Below, in pieces: positions 19,805-24,400 of a stretch of DNA of 24,400 nucleotides. The translations under genes and the position numbers were made by a program. Origin of the DNA: Smittium mucronatum (taxonomy: Eukaryota; Kickxellomycota; Harpellomycetes; Harpellales; Legeriomycetaceae); the NCBI GenBank assembly GCA_001953115.1, contig LSSL01002706.1:1-24400 (forward strand). The letters run 5' to 3'. Position 1 is the first letter of the stretch. Each line of letters opens with the position of its first letter. Below the pieces are notes generated by a model, which was given only the letters and a program-made list of their open reading frames with translations, was not told where the DNA came from and ran no database searches.

Positions 19805-22800
19805 ATTTTTTATACTTACTGTAAAATTTATTCTAACGACAGAAAAAATTCTGAAAAGATTTTTATGGACTACCACATCTATCAGTGTTTAATCTTCCAA
19901 TTAAAAATATAATAAATTATCTCTATGTTTCAAGTATAAACATGACTCTGATCTCTTTGGGATAGGGATAGAAAGCTATAGCGGTCCAATTATAATTAGA
20001 TTGCTTTGACCCTATTTTTCATACATGAAACATAACTAGATCCACAGATACATAAATAGAGAGCCAACCTCCAGTATTTGGGAATTTAAGATTTTTAACT
20101 TATGTATTTTTATTTCTATATTTAGTTATCCTATCTTTCCCTTATAATAAACCTGATACTTGAATAATAGCAATCAATATATCAAAAATTCAGCATATAA
20201 AATGCGTATAACCCTAGGAATTTTATAAACCAGAATTTGCTTATATAATATTTGATAATAAAAACAAAATTATGATATATTTAAAGAACTGATTCTTTTT
20301 TGAACAAAAGCTTTCAGTTTAACCTTTTTCCATACTGTCACTGTTGTGTAATTTTATAGTTTATAAAATAATGGAAAACTCATCTTATTTCGATTTCTCA
20401 GAAACATTATTACATATATTTGGTCTTTTAACAGGATAAAGAACCAATTATTTCGAGCCAAATTTTTTTCAAGTATACATGCATGTGAGCTAATAAATTT
20501 GAACTCGTTGAAAATAACAAGCTTTCTTTTTTTCTGAATTTTTTTTAATATAAATGTGTTTCTAACAAAAATCATAGATCAAAACCTCAAAAAATTCAAA
20601 AATATTATGTTATCCAGCAATTTGATGTCAATTTAATGAAAAAATTCATATTGAAATTGTTTAAATGTTTTTTGATGGCTATATAATCGAGAGATATTGA
20701 AACACTAATTACAGGTTGATTAATTTGATTAATATATTCGTTTATATAATAAATTAATTGAAAAATTTAGCCAAATTTTCATTTTATATAATAAAATAAA
20801 AAATCCTAATCCAAATTAGAATTTATTTTCACCAAGGAATTCTTTCACCCTGAAAGTTTGCCTTTAGGTTGAAATTTTCATGATAGGTTTAATCAGAATT
20901 TTGATGCAGGTTTTGCTATAAAAATTTAAACTTAAATTGTTGAAAATTTTTAAAGAAATCAAATTCTTAAGATTGAGAATTTATTGCAAAATTAGCATTT
21001 AGTTTTAATTGATAATTATTTTAATTAGAAAAATAATTCCAAAAATATCTCAATCTTTACCAACTAGTGGTTATTTTGAAATGTAATCAATCTTTAGCAT
21101 TCAGTAAAGGTTAAGAATGGTACATAAAAAATTATTTTCTGCTAAAATATGATACCTTTCTACTCATTATTTGGATTAATACTTGTAAAATAAGAAAATA
21201 AATAAAAAATTGAGCGAAGATTGTAAAAATTTAAATTTAAAATCGAAATGATATCTCTTATATTTAGATCATTGTTATCGAAAAGAACTTGAGTTTATAA
21301 TCTTTTTGCTGCTCTTAAATAGATCTATAGTAATTATTTTAGGTAAAAAAACATAAGTCATGAAAAAAAATTGTATTTTTTTGCGCATATATCTAAAAAA
21401 TCTTATAGTGTATAAATTTGTTTATAATTTGCACATCATTTATTATAATATAATATAAATTAATTAATTAATTCCATTTGACTTCAACTAGGAAGAAAAA
21501 TATATATTGCATAAACCCTCCAAATTTTGAATAATAATGCCATCTAAATAAAAAATTGTGGCTAGGAAACTAAGTTTTTTGATAGTTTTAAACAATTATT
21601 TTATGATATTTATTTTTATTGTTTGATTGTAATAGATGCACCAAAGTTTGTTTTATGTTAATCTAAACTTATAGATTTCATATATGCAAAATTTATTCAA
21701 CAAAATGAAGAAGATTTGATAAATTCATTTTATTTATATTCAGATTTGAAGTTCCAAAATACACAAATCTGATCTATTTATTTAAATTTAAATTTTGTAA
21801 TTATTGGAGCATTATGTAATGGAGTCGGTTATATAAGCTAAATACGAGATTAAGACTCACATAAATATATAAGAATAATGAGGTTTTTTTTAAAAAAAAA
21901 TCATTGACTATGATAGTTATTTTTTTGAATTTATTAACTTATAGAGTCTAGTCATTATTTAATAACGCTCAACAATATGTACATAAAACCACGTCTCATA
22001 ATTGTTGTTTCCATTAAATAACGAAATTACAAATAAAAATTTATTGGATAAAGGCGTAAATTAATTGAGCTTGTATCCCAATAAAAAAACCGTTAAAAAA
22101 ATACAGGATCAAAATCACCAAAAGATAATCAAAACCACCTGTAAATAAAGACCACAACAACATATATATTAGGAAAGATCATATTTTGAAATCAAAACAA
22201 CTATAAAGCAAAATATTTAATTGATATATGGATATTTTTTTTAAATAAGTGTTTTCGATCTTTTAAAAAATGGATAATTGGACTGAAACATATTTTATTT
22301 CCGAAGATAATTTAGAGCTTAAAAATTATCCGGAAATCAAGATAACCAATTTCTTGAAGGGTTATACTGTGTAATGATATTAGCTAAATAGAAAATATTC
22401 TCATTGCAGTGCATTAATGAAAATTTAGACATATCACCATGAAGTAATCACTCGAAGATAAGCCCCCAACTTTCATAATTCAGGATTATTAAATGAAAAT
22501 TAAACGATTATTTAATAGAGAAATACCGAAAAATATGAAGTGATAAAATGGCCTCGGAAATCAAAATAATTCGTTCTGAAAAAAGTTATAAAAAATGCCA
22601 TAATAGGTCATATTCGTTAAAATCATATTTAAATAGATAAATGAAGTCAGAAAACCTAATTATCACATTCCGATTTAAATAATTTTTTTGAAGAAATCAA
22701 TAATATTTCGAAATTAGGGTAAAACCAATTTTGGAATACGATTTCGACCATAACTATATCAATATACTTTTTTAACAAAAAATAATTTGAATATATATGT

Positions 22801-23884
22801 TGGGGAGAGCAATAAACATTTGGGTGTAACAATGTACTAAATGATATTGCATATCATTTGTTTATTAGGAATAAACAATTATAAAAGCTATTTTTTCCCA
22901 GTATAAATAATCCTAATTTAGAATTAAGGTGGGAATATTTTAGATTGATATTTGAAAAAATAAAATAAAAATATAAAAAACTTCAGAACATTCCTACAAT
23001 GCATAAATTATACACCGATATGAACCCATTGGTACCAAATTCATATTTTTTTTTTAGAAAATTGAATTATTAGAATAAAATGATGAGAATATTCGATATG
23101 GAAATTGAATAATTTTTTTTGAAATTTTGTAATACCGCTTGCAGAAAATTTCAGAAAGCTCACAATATAGATATTATGAGCTCTATTGAATTTTATTTTT
23201 AAAAAACTATGATTAAATTATTTAAACAAAGAATAATTTAGATAAAATTTATGGTGAATTTTTTCAAAATTATTTGGTATTAAGAATCTAGTCTTTATGA
23301 ACCTAGTAAATATATATATTTGGTGAGATTTAATCAATACTATTAAGCCAAATATTTAAAATAAATTTTTTTCAGTAACATAAAGAAATTACAACTTTGT
23401 TTGAAAATTTAATGATCAGAATAAAAATGGATACCTTAAAAAAACTAAATTACATACATTTACAAAAATATATTATGTTTGGAATTTTTTTTATTTATAA
23501 CATAAAAATTAATTATATAAAAAAGGGATTATTAATGCAATTTATAGATATTTAGATATAAATAAATCATCAAATAATGATTATAAAAATTATAACAGAT
23601 TTCGAGTTATATAAAATAATCAACAGATGGATCAATTATCATTATTTTAAAAATTAAAAATAATATTTTAAAAAATTCTGAAAAAATTCAAAAAAAGGCA
23701 TATAATTTATATTTTAAAACAAGAGGTTTGTTCGATGTAGTAGAAAAATTATAATGTTTTAATCAATAAAAAAGATGTCATCGCAGGAATAATAAGATAA
23801 AATATATATGATATTTTTAAAAAAATTGATCTTAAATACACTAGAAAGTAATTGATATATTTCGAAATATCCTAAAATAATTTC
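19805..23884. other. Long AT-rich region without supported genes
   Basis: I see no coding sequence or RNA gene in these 4 kb. The short open frame at 20354-20575 (minus) is AT-rich-codon noise. A slightly GC-richer patch at about 19940-20090 has frames of 20-30 codons on the plus strand but no recognisable motif. Confidence 0.5.
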
Positions 23885-24400
23885 AACAACCCCATCCCCT
23901 GCCATGATTGAAAACCCAAAACTCTAGGGCGCTCGTTTAAGGGGGGAGGTGAATCACATAATCTCTTCAACTTGAGTTTTCTGGGCAGGCGGACAAAAAC
24001 AGAAATTAGACTTTTTCCAGCGCAAATCCAAAATCAGCGGTGTCAACTTGTATTTTAATCAAAGTATGTTTAGACTCACAACCCCCTCCAAGGAGTTTTC
24101 CAACTATCCCCAACCGGGATTCATTGAAATTCGAAAGTTGGTTTTTTATGTCTGAGCGGATCGGTGCAGGTATGAACCGGCTGATCGTTTCGTTTCGCTG
24201 TCTATCCCATCGAGAGCAATTTAATAAGATGTGATCGACAGTTTCAGGCACATCAATTTTGCAGAAGGGGCAATTTTTATTTAAATTTTTCATCTAAAAA
24301 TTATATATTTGATAGTCGCTGGACAGTCCGGAAGGTCCCCATTCGCATTTTCCCAATGTCCTGGAGGCCTAGTTTCAGGTCAGGGTACAGCAGCTGAAGA
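23885..24400 (-). mobile_element. 3' part of a second LINE copy, cut by the window edge
   Basis: The local composition becomes GC-richer from about 23885 to the end. On the minus strand, sequence entering at 24400 reads YPDLKLGLQDIGKMRMGTFR, VQRLSNI and FLDEKF, the usual approach to a LINE C-terminal finger. After a stop and a one-base shift it joins the open frame 24293-24006 with CPFCKIDVPETVDHILLNC. The frame ends at 24006 with ALEKV and a stop; the rest down to about 23885 would be 3' UTR. The copy is decayed but less so than the LINE at 5440-11182. Same strand, related family; the rest lies outside the window. Confidence 0.75.
24006..24293 (-). pseudogene. LINE ORF2 C-terminus with intact Cys-Cys-His-Cys finger
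   Basis: The 95-codon open stretch holds a complete finger: C-P-F-C, nine residues, H, four residues, C (within residues 8-26), followed by SRWDRQRNETISRF, a typical tail after LINE fingers. All four ligands are present. The ATG at 24293 is not a real start: the preceding codon is TAG, and the true upstream coding frame is shifted by one base near the finger. Plus-strand 24040-24234 is its antisense shadow. The finger is a nucleic-acid-binding module at the end of the reverse-transcriptase protein. Confidence 0.75.

Noticed and set aside
20354..20575. Minus-strand open frame of 73 codons
   Set aside because: AT-rich codons only, no motif, no supporting context.
24040..24234. Plus-strand open frame of 64 codons
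   Set aside because: Antisense of the LINE finger and tail.
1..24400. tRNA, rRNA or spliceosomal RNA genes
   Set aside because: I found no cloverleaf with A- and B-box promoters or recognisable rRNA or snRNA core by reading; a covariance-model scan was not possible here.

Overview
The window looks like nuclear DNA of a eukaryote, most likely a fungus. It is very AT-rich outside genes, with islands that are clearly richer in GC wherever old or present coding sequence lies. The only near-intact host-type gene is a fungal-style MFS sugar transporter on the minus strand (13126-14607). The combination of AT-rich intergenic DNA, a fungal hexose-transporter type and a LINE with a C-terminal Cys-Cys-His-Cys finger suggests an early-diverging lineage. 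Harpellales gut fungi (the Smittium/Zancudomyces group) are my best guess; this is an inference and not a proven placement.

Layout from left to right. Positions 1-3700 are AT-rich with no gene I can support. At 3731-3913 there is a decayed plus-strand reading frame, then a hexanucleotide microsatellite, then an AATAAA plus (A)18 end at 4608-4642 that looks like the 3' end of a plus-strand retrocopy. An unrecognised minus-strand coding relic (about 4880-5340) follows. Positions about 5440-11182 hold one long, badly decayed minus-strand LINE. Read 11182 to 5440, it has an ORF1-like relic, an AP-endonuclease domain, a reverse transcriptase and a Cys/His finger, with catalytic residues lost and many stops and frameshifts. 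Just upstream of its 5' end lies a 701-bp inverted-repeat element (11374-12074) flanked by a possible 9-bp duplication, and inside it a 164-bp element bounded by TTAA (piggyBac-like MITE). A hairpin-rich GC island of unknown nature occupies about 12590-12910.

The sugar transporter reads as one uninterrupted frame of 494 codons except for a single in-frame TAG at codon 154. To its right are two large foldback (inverted-repeat) elements: 15378-17890, whose left arm contains an exon-like island (15581-15756) missing from the right arm, and 18366-19804, whose arms carry a degenerate array of short repeats and a perfect 26-bp core. Positions 19805-23880 show nothing I can support. The right edge (about 23885-24400) enters the 3' end of a second minus-strand LINE copy related to the first.

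The window is best read as a transposon graveyard around one transporter gene. The most interesting signals are the lone nonsense codon in the transporter, the two foldback elements (one with a possible captured exon), the nested DNA transposons, and a recurring trend of stop codons explainable by C-to-T change in CpA (TGG to TAG, CAA to TAA), which hints at a RIP-like or deamination process.
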